Below, one piece after another: positions 25,753 through 34,452 of a stretch of DNA of 64,000 bases. The notes beneath the pieces are model-generated. The model saw nothing but the letters and a program-made list of their open reading frames with translations, was not told where the DNA came from and made no database searches. Position numbers and translations under genes: made by a program. The stretch's first letter is position 1; each line of letters opens with the position of its first letter. Origin of the DNA: Cytophagaceae bacterium ABcell3 (GTDB lineage: Bacteria; Bacteroidota; Bacteroidia; Cytophagales; Cytophagaceae); assembly GCA_030913385.1 (NCBI GenBank), contig CP133159.1, positions 704,584 to 768,583 of the forward strand, given 5' to 3'.

Positions 25753-26778
25753 ATGCAATACCATATTCCTCAAAATGTTTTTCAAGCTATTGATGCCATA
25801 GTAGTTATTCTGGACCGTCAATATAACATACAAAATTTCACATCTTCTTTTGAAGAAATATTTGGAGGAAAAGTCGCTAGCGGGTTAAAAGGTAAGCCTG
25901 TAGATCAATTGAGCTATCAAATATATGATTGGCTTTACTCCAATGGTATGGCAAAAGAAAACAGCAAGATCATAATAGCACTCGAAGACAAAGATGGAAT
26001 CCGAAAGAAGTATAGGGTAAATATAAAAGCTTTGTCTGATGAATTTACAGGTTATGTACTCACTTTTGATGAAATTGATGTTGTATTTGAGAAAGCACGT
26101 CCAGTTTATAATGCACAAGCTGTTGGAGGTAAAAGCTTTAGCACCCTTAAGTGCAGCATGAAAACAATACGTAAACTTGCAGAGCGGGATTTGAATGGTC
26201 CACTTACAGCAACTCGTGGTATATTAAATTTAATGGGGGATGAAAGTTTTAAATTATCAGAGCTTAAATCTGTTGCTATTTCTTCTGCAAACAAACTGAG
26301 ATTACTTCACTGGCAAATTTCTCAGGTGTTTAAGCAATGGGAGAATATAGCGAACCCTGATGAAGAAATTTATATGGGGGATGTTTTAAATGAAGTCCTT
26401 GTTTACCAAAATAGACTTGTTGAAAAACGTAAGGCTGTCGTGTCTGTTAAAGATATGGTCCTGACTACATTTTACGGTAACAAACAGGCTATTTTTAGAA
26501 CAGTTGGTAATGTTTTATTTGCCTTGCTGAACCATCGGGAAAGGATTTCGCCTTCCATATTGAACATAATGATGGAAGAGGTGGAAGGCTTTATAAAACT
26601 AACGGTTATTGATAATGGAATATATGTTCCTGATGATGCCGATGTTCTGAAATATTTGGGTTGGTGTGATGTATGCATTTCGCTTTCAGAAGCCAAACTT
26701 CATTTCTTAGGGGGCAAGATAGAGGCCAAACGCTTACAGAAGGAAAAAGTGGAACTTGTTATGTGGGTAAAGAAGTAA
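25753..26778 (+). CDS. PAS-domain pseudo histidine kinase
   Basis: About 341 residues from ATG 25753 (an in-frame ATG at 25729 is also possible). An N-terminal PAS-like domain (QAIDAIVVILDRQYNIQNFTSSF, about 8-100) is followed by a HisKA-like helix pair and an ATPase-like region. The H-box, canonically SHDLRTPLT, reads ERDLNGPLTATRGILN, so Arg145 replaces the phospho-accepting His. The ATP-lid region has only VIDNGIYVP in place of a full G1 box, and G2 is not clear. It therefore probably cannot autophosphorylate and may act as a scaffold or as a regulator of a partner kinase. It is divergent from the disrupted permease gene. Confidence 0.75.
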   Translation: MQYHIPQNVFQAIDAIVVILDRQYNIQNFTSSFEEIFGGKVASGLKGKPVDQLSYQIYDWLYSNGMAKENSKIIIALEDKDGIRKKYRVNIKALSDEFTGYVLTFDEIDVVFEKARPVYNAQAVGGKSFSTLKCSMKTIRKLAERDLNGPLTATRGILNLMGDESFKLSELKSVAISSANKLRLLHWQISQVFKQWENIANPDEEIYMGDVLNEVLVYQNRLVEKRKAVVSVKDMVLTTFYGNKQAIFRTVGNVLFALLNHRERISPSILNIMMEEVEGFIKLTVIDNGIYVPDDADVLKYLGWCDVCISLSEAKLHFLGGKIEAKRLQKEKVELVMWVKK

Positions 26779-26834
26779 GCTTTTTTTGTCTAATACTTTG
26801 GTCATGTTTGGTGTGCAACAAGTTTTTCAGTAAG

Positions 26835-27992
26835 CTAAAACAGATTTAACGCTTCATCAAGAATGATATAAAAATCTCGGGGATGGTTTTGATAGTGCCC
26901 CAGATTCCTTTCGCTCATATTTACCAGAACTAAATTCCTTTCAGGTATCACTATTAAATATTGCCCTTGAATACCTCTGGCGTAATAGACTACATCTACT
27001 GGCTCATGTTTGTCGTATATCCACCAGTGGTAGCCATAAAAATCTACCTTCTGACCAGGGTTGTTTCCGTCCTCTATATGGCTTGCAGCTTTTGTAGACG
27101 CTTCAATGTAGGAAGTATCAATGAGTTGTTTACCATTCCAATTGCCTTTATTTAAGTACAATTGTCCTAGTCGTGCAAACTGTCGGGTAGTTGCGTTTAG
27201 ACAACAAAATGTTTTTTCCATAGTTTGGTTTTCGTCCATGCTCCACATAGCAGAGTCTGGTTCACCCATAGGCTTCCAAAGTTTTTCTTGCAAGTAAGTG
27301 CTGACGGGGATTCCTGTAGCCTGTTCCAACAAGAATCCCAGCGTTTGGCTATCGCCGCTACTGTACTGAAAATATTTGCCTGAGGGATATTTTATGTTTA
27401 AATTTTCTATTACCTCCCATAGGTTGTCTGCATAATAAGCCCTAGCTACATGGCTAAATGGATTAGACGAAGATTCACTCCATTCAAACCCTGAACTCAT
27501 CGTAAGTAAGTCTTTAATAGACATGTTAGCTTTTTCCCCTTCGTTGAAATGTGGCAAATATTTTCCAACAGGGTCATTTACATCAGTAATGTAGCCTTCT
27601 TTAATAGCTACACCTATCAAGGCTCCCATATAACTTTTGGCTACAGATGCTGGGTTTATATAGGTGTGAGCGCCTGCATCTGACCAGTATTCTTCATAAA
27701 TAATAGAATCATTTCTAACAACAAGAAATGATTTAGAGCCAACATGACTTAACACTGCACGTAAGGTATCGGATAGCTTGATAGTATTGTAAGCTTTTTC
27801 CCAGTGTTCGGGGTTATTGCTTTTAGCTATGCTTCTTTGAGGAAAGTATTGGTAGTCAAATAAACTGGGGCCTCTGTGCCTTAACACCCTATATAGGTAA
27901 GTGTTCCCTGTTAATACAATGGCAACATTGGCAGCAATAATAATAGCCGATATGGCAAATAGACTTTTGTATATCCATGACGATAACCGCAT
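26835..27992 (-). CDS. Serine hydrolase of the beta-lactamase class C/PBP4 family
   Basis: A 385-residue protein with an N-terminal signal anchor (LFAISAIIIAANVAIVLTG, about 11-29) and the SxxK catalytic tetrad SVAK (116-119). A Tyr210 motif (FQYSSGD) matches the YxN-type second element. A C-terminal FYGYHWWIYD block occupies the third-element position usually held by KTG or HxG. These are hallmarks of the serine hydrolase group (EstB, ClbP, 6-aminohexanoate hydrolase-like) acting in the periplasm. True beta-lactamase activity is unlikely, and an esterase or peptidase role is more usual. It is convergent with the pseudo kinase, with 56 bp between their stops. Confidence 0.85.
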   Translation of the reverse strand: MRLSSWIYKSLFAISAIIIAANVAIVLTGNTYLYRVLRHRGPSLFDYQYFPQRSIAKSNNPEHWEKAYNTIKLSDTLRAVLSHVGSKSFLVVRNDSIIYEEYWSDAGAHTYINPASVAKSYMGALIGVAIKEGYITDVNDPVGKYLPHFNEGEKANMSIKDLLTMSSGFEWSESSSNPFSHVARAYYADNLWEVIENLNIKYPSGKYFQYSSGDSQTLGFLLEQATGIPVSTYLQEKLWKPMGEPDSAMWSMDENQTMEKTFCCLNATTRQFARLGQLYLNKGNWNGKQLIDTSYIEASTKAASHIEDGNNPGQKVDFYGYHWWIYDKHEPVDVVYYARGIQGQYLIVIPERNLVLVNMSERNLGHYQNHPRDFYIILDEALNLF

Positions 27993-28232
27993 AGCGTTAC
28001 TTGAAACGAATAGTATGATTATAGATAAGACAAATTTTTATTTGTGTTTTTGATACTCTTTTTGTTCTATTGCACAAAGTGGTTAAACTTATAATATCTA
28101 AACTGGTTAATACTACTTAAATACTTTTATGTTTATAGCTAAGGTATTTTGGTATAATCCGCCAGGTTGATAGTTTTTGTTTATGAAGATTCAAGTAAGT
28201 TTCTATATTAGGTTAGTATTAATAATGGTAAA

Positions 28233-29390
28233 ATGACAGGAATAGAGCCTATCCTAGATAAGGTTAGAAGCATAGCCAATGGGGTTATAGCAGAGGAGTC
28301 TAAAGAGGTTGATCTAAACTATAAGTGGCCTGAGGAGTCTTTGAAGGCAATTCAGGGAGCGGGGTTAGGTGGACTCGTTGTCTCTAAGGATCTAGGTGGG
28401 CATGGCTTAGGCCTCTATAGTATAATTAAGGTGTGTGAGTTAATAGGAGAAAAGTGTGCTTCTGCCAGCATGTGTTTAGGGATGCACTATGTGGCTAGTG
28501 CTGTAATTCAAGCAAAGGCCACTAGCTATCATAAAGACAAATTTTTGCGTCCTATAGCTAAAGGAGAGCACCTGACTACGCTAGCGCTTAGTGAACCTGG
28601 TTCTGGGGCGCATTTTTATTACCCACAAACTTCTTTGACTTCCCTTTCCGATGAATTTTATAAAGTGAATGGGGAAAAAACCTTTGTTACCAATGGTGGG
28701 TATGCGGATTCTTATGTACTGTCCACACTAGCTGTTGATCCCGAGGCGCCCCCAAATGAATTTTCTTGTTTTGTGCTGGAGGCTAGTGCAGATAATTTGC
28801 AGTGGGGAAAGGACTGGAGAGGGTTGGGCATGAGAGGGAATTCTTCTAGGTCTTTACAGTTGAAAGATGTTGTCGTGCCTGCAAAGAATCTTTTGGGCGA
28901 AAAGGGTGACCAGCTTTGGTATATGTTTAATGTAGTTGCACCTTATTTTCTGATAGCTATGAGCGGTACTTATTTGGGCATAGCGCAAGCAGCTCTTAAT
29001 GAAGCTGTAAACCATATAACCAAAAGGAGCTATTCTCACAGTGGAACGGGACTGGCAGATGTGCCTGTACTTCAGCATCGGTTGGGTCAGTTATGGTCAA
29101 AACTGGAAAGAACGAAACAACTGGTATATCATGCCGCGCATGAGGGAGATAAGGGAGAATTTAGGTCCATTTCATATATTATGAGTGCTAAAGCCGAAGT
29201 GGCTCATTGCGCTGTTGATTTGGCTAACGAAGCTATGACATTGCTTGGGGGAATGGCCTATAGGGACAATTCTAGGATTGAAATTTTGTTGAGAGATGCA
29301 CGTGCTGCTCATATAATGGCACCTACGACAGATATTTTATATACTTGGTTGGGGAGAGCTGTTTTAGGGCTACCTTTTTTAGGAGATTAA
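28233..29390 (+). CDS. Acyl-CoA dehydrogenase-like flavoprotein
   Basis: A 385-residue protein of the acyl-CoA dehydrogenase superfamily. The N-terminal helical domain is followed by LALSEPGSGAHF (about 110-121), the FAD/substrate block. Next come VNGEKTFVTNGGYAD and the C-terminal helical bundle with AMTLLGGMAYRDNSRIEILLRDARAAHIM. The usual YEGT catalytic-Glu segment is replaced by MAPTTDIL, so a classical beta-oxidation reaction is doubtful. It may act on an unusual acyl-ACP/CoA or as a flavin monooxygenase of the DszC type. The sensor kinase gene begins 5 bp after the stop, an unusual operon partner. Confidence 0.82.
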   Translation: MTGIEPILDKVRSIANGVIAEESKEVDLNYKWPEESLKAIQGAGLGGLVVSKDLGGHGLGLYSIIKVCELIGEKCASASMCLGMHYVASAVIQAKATSYHKDKFLRPIAKGEHLTTLALSEPGSGAHFYYPQTSLTSLSDEFYKVNGEKTFVTNGGYADSYVLSTLAVDPEAPPNEFSCFVLEASADNLQWGKDWRGLGMRGNSSRSLQLKDVVVPAKNLLGEKGDQLWYMFNVVAPYFLIAMSGTYLGIAQAALNEAVNHITKRSYSHSGTGLADVPVLQHRLGQLWSKLERTKQLVYHAAHEGDKGEFRSISYIMSAKAEVAHCAVDLANEAMTLLGGMAYRDNSRIEILLRDARAAHIMAPTTDILYTWLGRAVLGLPFLGD

Positions 29391-29394
29391 TTGT

Positions 29395-30885
29395 ATGGCT
29401 GAGATATTGCATTTAGGATTAAGTGAACGGTATCTGCAAGGTATTAGAGATCATAGTAAAGACTCTGTGTTTATTAATGTATCTGCTGATAATATTGACG
29501 GTTTCTTTTCTCAGGGAAAACAAGATGTTCTGCTAATTGGGGACGAAGTAGGTAACCCGATAAAAATAGCTCAAAAAGCTTACTCCTCTGATAAATGTTT
29601 GTCTATCCTTATTATTTCTGAGCCTTCGCATTATCAGGAGGTACAGCAAGCACTTATGCTGACGCCTTTTATCGGGAACTCTGTAAAATGTGTGCCTGAC
29701 GGAAATGATTTGTTTTTGGCAGAAACCATTGAGGAGCTTGCTTTAAGAACGAAGCAGAGGCGTAACTACGAGGTACTGAAAAATGCTGAACTGTCTATCC
29801 AAGCAATGCCTAACCATGAGCAGCTTAAAGAGGAGTACCTCAATAATTTTTTTGACAATGCACCTCTTGGCGCAATTTTGCTCAATGAAAAGGGTATGGT
29901 GCTGGCTATGAATAAATTTTCTCTGAGTTTTTTTAACAGTCCTGAACTGGAAATCTTAGGTAAACGATTTGATCAAATTTTCCCTGACAATATTAAAAAG
30001 CAGGTTTATAATTTTGTAAATGATGGCTATAGAAAGAGGCTTTCCAAAACTTTTGCTTTGTCCGAAAAATGCTATGTAGATATTAGGGTTTCAGAGGTAA
30101 ATTTTCAAAATACTTTTTTGTATAAAACAGTTATTTTAAATGACGTTACCGAGGTTACCCAAAGCGAGTTAAAGCTCAAGGAGTTTGTCAAAGAATTAAA
30201 GAAAACTAATAATGACCTCGATAGCTTTATATATACCGCCTCGCATGACCTTAAGGCTCCAATATCTAATATTGAAGGTTTGATTTACTCCTTTAAAGAT
30301 ATCCTTCGAGAAAAGGATCCAAATCTAGGGGAGATCTCTCTTTTGTTGAGCCTAATTGAAAAGTCTGTTCTAAAGTTTAAAGAAACCATAGGTTATCTTA
30401 CTGAAATCGCTAAAGTACAGAAGAATATTACTGAAGACCCTGAAGATATTAAAATTGACGAGTTGCTGAAAGATGTTTTGCTTTCTATAGGAAATATGGT
30501 CAAAGAGTCAAATGCTGTAATAAATATTGACGCAGATGACTGTCAGGTAATTAAGTTTTCTCGAGTTAACCTTCATAGTATTTTTTACAATCTAATAACA
30601 AACTCAATTAAATACAGGTCCCCCGATCGGCCTCCAGTTATAGATGTTACGTGCAAAAGCAAAAGGAATAGGGTTCAAATTTGTGTTTCCGACAATGGAC
30701 TTGGGCTTTCTAAAGATAAAGTCAGTAAAATGTTTTCGATGTTCCGCCGCTTTCATGATCATGTAGAGGGATCAGGTGTTGGGCTTTATTTGGTCAAGCG
30801 TATTTTGAATAACTCTGGCGGTAATATTCGGGTGGACAGTGAACTGGGCAAAGGAACTACTTTTACCATTCTTTTGCCAGTCTAG
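29395..30885 (+). CDS. PAS sensor histidine kinase
   Basis: A 496-residue cytosolic histidine kinase with no membrane helix. Order: a pseudo-receiver-like N-terminal domain (1-120), a PAS domain (about 150-250, FFDNAPLGAILLNEKGMVLAMN), HisKA with the H-box SHDLKAPISN (phospho-acceptor His284), then HATPase_c with N-box LITNSIKYR, G1 DNGLGLSKD and G2 GSGVGLYLVKRI. All catalytic boxes are intact, in contrast to the pseudo kinase 3 kb upstream. No response regulator is adjacent. It is co-transcribed with the acyl-CoA dehydrogenase-like gene. The signal is unknown. Confidence 0.9.
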   Translation: MAEILHLGLSERYLQGIRDHSKDSVFINVSADNIDGFFSQGKQDVLLIGDEVGNPIKIAQKAYSSDKCLSILIISEPSHYQEVQQALMLTPFIGNSVKCVPDGNDLFLAETIEELALRTKQRRNYEVLKNAELSIQAMPNHEQLKEEYLNNFFDNAPLGAILLNEKGMVLAMNKFSLSFFNSPELEILGKRFDQIFPDNIKKQVYNFVNDGYRKRLSKTFALSEKCYVDIRVSEVNFQNTFLYKTVILNDVTEVTQSELKLKEFVKELKKTNNDLDSFIYTASHDLKAPISNIEGLIYSFKDILREKDPNLGEISLLLSLIEKSVLKFKETIGYLTEIAKVQKNITEDPEDIKIDELLKDVLLSIGNMVKESNAVINIDADDCQVIKFSRVNLHSIFYNLITNSIKYRSPDRPPVIDVTCKSKRNRVQICVSDNGLGLSKDKVSKMFSMFRRFHDHVEGSGVGLYLVKRILNNSGGNIRVDSELGKGTTFTILLPV

Positions 30886-30987
30886 ATTCAAAAGGGGCTT
30901 TAAAAGGAGTTTGGGCACAACCTTTCACAAACACTTTCTTGGGTCAAAAGGTTAGCATATTACTTAATGTATTACTATGCTGTCTTT

Positions 30988-31572
30988 ATGAGAAAACACT
31001 TTTTTCTTCTACTATTACTCCCTTTTTCATCTTATGCTCAAGTAAATTCGGTCGGTATTAAAGCAGGAATGGTATTCTCGCTTCCTCAAGACTTTTACCA
31101 AACGGATTTTGGGTATGACTATGGGTTGATTTACAGAAGGTTTTTGACAGAAAGGATCAGTCTTATTGCTGAGCCTAGTTTCATGCGTACCGGTAAATCC
31201 TACCTTATCGAATTCGAAGATTTGCCTGATGCTGTTCGGGAACATTACCACTATTCATATATCCATGTCCCCGTATTGGTGTCTTATCAATATCCCTTGC
31301 CATTGCTCGATAGTTTTATTGGTGTCCAAACAGGTTTTTCTCCTATGTTTTTGACCAATGCCAGGCATCGGCAGCTAGAAATAGACGTTCAGGATGATCT
31401 TCAAAATTTTACTCTCAATTATCTTATTGGACTTTCTGGGCACTACATGATGGACCCGTTGGAGTTTGGCTTGACGGTTAGGTACGGGTTTAACCTTGGG
31501 GGCACTTATGCAGAAGAAGCCTACAGGATAAATTTGTTGAATTTCCTATTTACAGCGGCTTATAGATTTTAG
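30988..31572 (+). CDS. Small outer-membrane beta-barrel protein, copy 1
   Basis: A 194-residue protein. ATG 30988 gives a clean signal peptide (MRKHFFLLLLLPFSSYAQ). Eight or so amphipathic strands follow, with the PorT/OMP_b-brl_2 pattern (VGIKAGMVFSLP at the start; RFLTERISLIAEPSFMRTG; LNFLFTAAYRF as terminal strand ending in Phe). The family is common in Bacteroidota and includes PorT, but most members have unknown roles. A paralogue follows 92 bp downstream. No enzymatic motif is seen. The last strand ending in Phe is the usual BAM recognition signal. Confidence 0.78.
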   Translation: MRKHFFLLLLLPFSSYAQVNSVGIKAGMVFSLPQDFYQTDFGYDYGLIYRRFLTERISLIAEPSFMRTGKSYLIEFEDLPDAVREHYHYSYIHVPVLVSYQYPLPLLDSFIGVQTGFSPMFLTNARHRQLEIDVQDDLQNFTLNYLIGLSGHYMMDPLEFGLTVRYGFNLGGTYAEEAYRINLLNFLFTAAYRF

Positions 31573-31663
31573 TGTTACATTTTTTCTATTATCTTTCTGT
31601 ATCATCATATTATTCCTATGGGCTATCCGTTTTTACTACGGTAATGTGTAGTATCTTGCATTT

Positions 31664-32248
31664 ATGAAGTTTTTCTTTTGGACCGTGTTGGCTTTTGCGT
31701 TTGTAAGTAATACGCTATATGCTCAAAACAATGCTTTGGGAATTAAAAACAGCATTGTTTTCTCTTTGCCTCAAGAGCCTGAATCCTCTACACATCTCGG
31801 CTTTGGAACATCTCTGACTTACCGGCGGGCTTTGTCTGAAAAAGTAGGGCTTAGTATTGAACCTGGTTTTTTAAATACGGGGGTAAATTTTATTTATAAT
31901 ATTTCAGGAGAACAGATAAACGATGGCTACACCTTCCGGTATCTTGAAATGCCGGTATTGTTTTCTTATTTACTAGCGTCAGAGTCCCATTTTTTTGACT
32001 TTCATACAGGCTTCTCGCCCATGCTTCTTTTAAGGGCACATTATGAGCGGTTAGATGTGGATGTAAGCCAGCAAGTGAAAAGACATACTTTAAACTATCT
32101 GATAGGTGCTTCCTTTAAGTATAAGCAAGAAAGGGTTGACTGGGGGCTGACAGCTAGGTATGGATGGAATTTAAATCGTACCTATCAGGAAATGGACTAC
32201 AGGATAAATTTGCTGGTATTCTCTGCTTCCGTGGCTTTCTGGCTTTAG
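31664..32248 (+). CDS. Small outer-membrane beta-barrel protein, copy 2
   Basis: A 194-residue paralogue of the preceding gene, with signal peptide MKFFFWTVLAFAFVSNTLYAQ. Matching positions include LGIKNSIVFSLPQ, YRRALSEKVGLSIEPGFLNTG, FDFHTGFSPMLL, HTLNYLIGAS and the terminal strand YRINLLVFSASVAFWL. A tandem duplication is evident from order, size and the shared LNYLIG and TxRYG-N segments. The RNA-like units begin about 60 bp after its stop codon. Confidence 0.78.
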   Translation: MKFFFWTVLAFAFVSNTLYAQNNALGIKNSIVFSLPQEPESSTHLGFGTSLTYRRALSEKVGLSIEPGFLNTGVNFIYNISGEQINDGYTFRYLEMPVLFSYLLASESHFFDFHTGFSPMLLLRAHYERLDVDVSQQVKRHTLNYLIGASFKYKQERVDWGLTARYGWNLNRTYQEMDYRINLLVFSASVAFWL

Positions 32249-32297
32249 GATACTTTAGGTGTTGATAACTTAATTAAAATATGAAATAAAAAGGGCT

Positions 32298-32391
32298 TAC
32301 CTTTGCTTTGTCTGAAGGGATATAATAAAGAATACTTCATAACCCTGTTTAATTTTCAAAATGAGTCTCCTTTTCCCGGGAGACTTTTTTT
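32298..32391 (+). ncRNA. Small-RNA-like unit 1
   Basis: A TACCTTTG promoter box (32298-32305) is followed about 80 nt later by a perfect 6-bp terminator stem (GTCTCC 32365-32370 with GGAGAC 32379-32384) and seven T. Between them is CTTCATAACCCTGTTTAATT (32335-32354), the linker shared with units 2 and 3. No start codon precedes that linker in an open frame. Units 2 and 3 have a 5' hairpin that is absent here. Confidence 0.55.
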
Positions 32392-32531
32392 ATATAGAGC
32401 TGCCCTATTGCCTGTACATTATATATGTTTGCTTAAGTAATTGTAGATTAGGATTTTATTTGATTTGTGATGTAATTGAAAGCCCTAATATATATTTCTG
32501 GTTTTTAAAGGAAAAAAAATAAAAAAAAAGT

Positions 32532-32642
32532 TAAGTTTACCGGTTACCTATACATGGTTAGCAGTATATATAGGTACATAACACTTATTCATAACCCTGT
32601 TTAATTATTGAAAAACCTCCCTTTCCCAGGAGGTTTTTTTTT
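32532..32642 (+). ncRNA. Small-RNA-like unit 2
   Basis: TAAGTTTA (32532-32539) sits at the promoter position. The predicted RNA begins near 32546 with a hairpin: TACCTATA (32545-32552) is complementary to TATAGGTA (32569-32576). The linker ATTCATAACCCTGTTTAATT (about 32587-32606) follows, then a terminator (ACCTCC 32615-32620 with GGAGGT 32629-32634) and nine T. It is nearly identical to unit 3 over about 105 bp. A 16-codon ORF, MVSSIYRYITLIHNPV, starts at ATG 32553. Confidence 0.6.
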
Positions 32643-32784
32643 ATGGCTATTCCATTTTTTTAAATTAAACCTTTTTTACACGTTAGTGAGTAAATTTTAT
32701 TTATATGTAATTGATTTATTATTAATGTTTTATATTTTTTTTCTAATCTATTTCCTTATAAAATAAGTTTTTTTAAAAAAAAGT

Positions 32785-32894
32785 TAAGTTTGCCGGTTAC
32801 CTATACATGGTAAGTAGTATATATAGGTACATAACACTTATTCATAACCCTGTTTAATTATTAAAAAAGCCTCCCTTTCCCAGGAGGTTTTTTT
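32785..32894 (+). ncRNA. Small-RNA-like unit 3
   Basis: TAAGTTTG (32785-32792) matches the TAnnTTTG box exactly. The hairpin is TACCTATA (32798-32805) with TATAGGTA (32822-32829), and the linker lies at 32837-32859. The terminator is CCTCC (32870-32874) with GGAGG (32883-32887), then seven T. It is 253 bp downstream of unit 2 in the same direction. In the shared 16-codon ORF the two sequence differences from unit 2 are both synonymous (GTT/GTA and AGC/AGT). Confidence 0.62.
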
Positions 32895-33077
32895 ATTTTA
32901 CTAGTTTTTGCTTTTTATTTTATAGGTTCTTATGGTGTAGAAACAAATCAGTCACCAAAGCCTTAGTGGTATGTATGGTGCAGGGTACTACTTTTTCATA
33001 TGTTTTTAATGTATTATTGCAAATCAGAATAATGCTCGGCAAGCTGGAGTGTTTTTATAAATTAAAAATGAGTGAAT

Positions 33078-33344
33078 ATGGCAAACTGTGAGTTTAAATT
33101 TGATCATGACAAAGACCCTCAGAAGGTTTTCAATGTCGCAAAATCTGCAATTGTTGAAAACGGGGGTAAATTGGACGGGGATGAAAAAAACGGGCATTTC
33201 TCAATATCTAAATTTGGGATGTCTGTTGAGGGCAGGTATGAAATCAATGAAAAACAGGCTATTTTGTATATTGATAAAAAACCATCCTTTATATCTTGTG
33301 ATCAGATAGAAGGCATGATCGGACAGAGTTTTTCGGACTTGTGA
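33078..33344 (+). CDS. Small conserved-looking soluble protein
   Basis: An 88-residue protein from ATG 33078 (a GTG two codons earlier is also possible). The strand order is CEFKFDHDKDPQKVFNVAKSAI, GGKLDGDEKNGHFSI, GMSVEGRYEI, QAILYIDKKP and a C-terminal helix IEGMIGQSF. This suggests a small alpha/beta fold similar in layout to polyhydroxyalkanoate-granule-region or START-like proteins. This is a structural impression, not a firm family call. It has no signal peptide and a single Cys near the start. It is preceded by the run of three RNA-like units and stands alone in its transcription direction until the next gene 120 bp on. Confidence 0.6.
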   Translation: MANCEFKFDHDKDPQKVFNVAKSAIVENGGKLDGDEKNGHFSISKFGMSVEGRYEINEKQAILYIDKKPSFISCDQIEGMIGQSFSDL

Positions 33345-33464
33345 TCGGAATTACATTACAAGTACTTTTAGTTTAATAGAAGTAAGAAAAAGACTCTTTT
33401 TATTGAATCTAATGGGAAAGCGCCCCGTATATCTGGAAGTACGAAAAAATTACTTCTATAACAG

Positions 33465-34073
33465 ATGAAAAAATTTCTATTTTCTTTTTTTGCTATTGCC
33501 TTTTTTTCTGGAAACGCCTTTGCACAGGACTTTTGGGGTTTAGGCCTTCGGGCTGGCGACCCTACAGGTATTACTGCAAAAAGATATATGGGCAACAATG
33601 CGCTTGAGATCAACTTTGGAAGGACCAACATGTTTTATGGTAGAGGGTGGTACGACTCTCGGTTCAGAGATTGGTATAGGGACCAAGATTACCATTATTT
33701 GTATAGGGATATAGAATATAGAGGGCACAGGGGTACAGCCCCTATTAGTTTGCAGGTGCACTACCTTTTCCATCATGATTTTCTCGACGTGCCTGGCCTG
33801 AGATGGTACTACGGGGTAGGGGGACAGTTTAGGTTTCAAAGCTTTCGGTACAACTATAGGTACAGATATCATAACAGTAATCAATGGCATTATGTAGATG
33901 GTAGACGGGTTACTAATATTGATTTAGGTGTAGACGGAGTGTTAGGCATGGAGTATACCTTCGCAGATTTTCCAGTGTCTGTTTTTCTTGATGGAAATCT
34001 ATTTATGGAGTTGTTTGACAATCCTTTTCTCTTCCATATGCAAGTTGGTTTAGGTGGTCGTTATAACTTTTAA
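33465..34073 (+). CDS. Tyr/Arg-rich secreted or outer-membrane protein
   Basis: A 202-residue protein with signal peptide [21 protein letters not shown]. The mature N-terminus [20 protein letters not shown] resembles small Bacteroidota outer-membrane barrels. The middle (residues about 62-145) is exceptionally rich in Tyr, Arg, His and Asp ([36 protein letters not shown]), probably long surface loops. The terminal strand [12 protein letters not shown] ends in Phe, as in BAM-inserted barrels. The function is unknown. A terminator lies 18 bp after the stop. Confidence 0.75.
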   Translation: MKKFLFSFFAIAFFSGNAFAQDFWGLGLRAGDPTGITAKRYMGNNALEINFGRTNMFYGRGWYDSRFRDWYRDQDYHYLYRDIEYRGHRGTAPISLQVHYLFHHDFLDVPGLRWYYGVGGQFRFQSFRYNYRYRYHNSNQWHYVDGRRVTNIDLGVDGVLGMEYTFADFPVSVFLDGNLFMELFDNPFLFHMQVGLGGRYNF

Positions 34074-34090
34074 TATTAAATCTAATTTTA

Positions 34091-34118
34091 AAGCCTCTTT
34101 TTTAAGAGGCTTTTTTTA
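34091..34118 (+). terminator. Rho-independent terminator
   Basis: AAGCCTCTT (34091-34099) pairs perfectly with AAGAGGCTT (34104-34112), followed by T. It separates the Tyr/Arg-rich protein gene from the DUF1653 gene and shows that the latter cannot start at the earlier in-frame ATG of 34054. Confidence 0.88.
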
Positions 34119-34128
34119 TAGTAAGTAT

Positions 34129-34341
34129 ATGGAGAGTATAGCATTAGGTATTTATAAGCATTATAAGGGAAATCTTTATAAAGTTATAGGCGTGGCTAAA
34201 CATAGTGAAACGGAAGAAAACCTGGTTGTTTATCAGTGTTTATATGGAGATCAAAGTTTGTGGGTTCGACCATTGGAAATGTTTGTTGAAAAAGTTAAAA
34301 CTGAGAACGGTTTAGTCCCACGTTTTCAATTTGTTAATTAG
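34129..34341 (+). CDS. DUF1653-family small protein
   Basis: A 70-residue protein with the DUF1653 pattern: [24 protein letters not shown], then [24 protein letters not shown]. The fold is a small beta-barrel of unknown role, found widely in bacteria as a single-domain protein. The start is ATG 34129, directly after the upstream terminator. A longer in-frame extension would run through that hairpin. Confidence 0.85.
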   Translation: MESIALGIYKHYKGNLYKVIGVAKHSETEENLVVYQCLYGDQSLWVRPLEMFVEKVKTENGLVPRFQFVN

Positions 34342-34452
34342 GTTCTGTGCTAAGCTTATCTTTATGGTACTCAACTTGGTATAATTGTTCATTGGTTTTT
34401 ATTTTTTCCTGCTTATTTTGTATAAATTTTTTTGGTCTAATCCATTTTAGTA

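Noticed and set aside
34054-34128. N-terminal extension of the DUF1653 protein
   Set aside because: It overlaps the end of the upstream gene and runs through a strong terminator.
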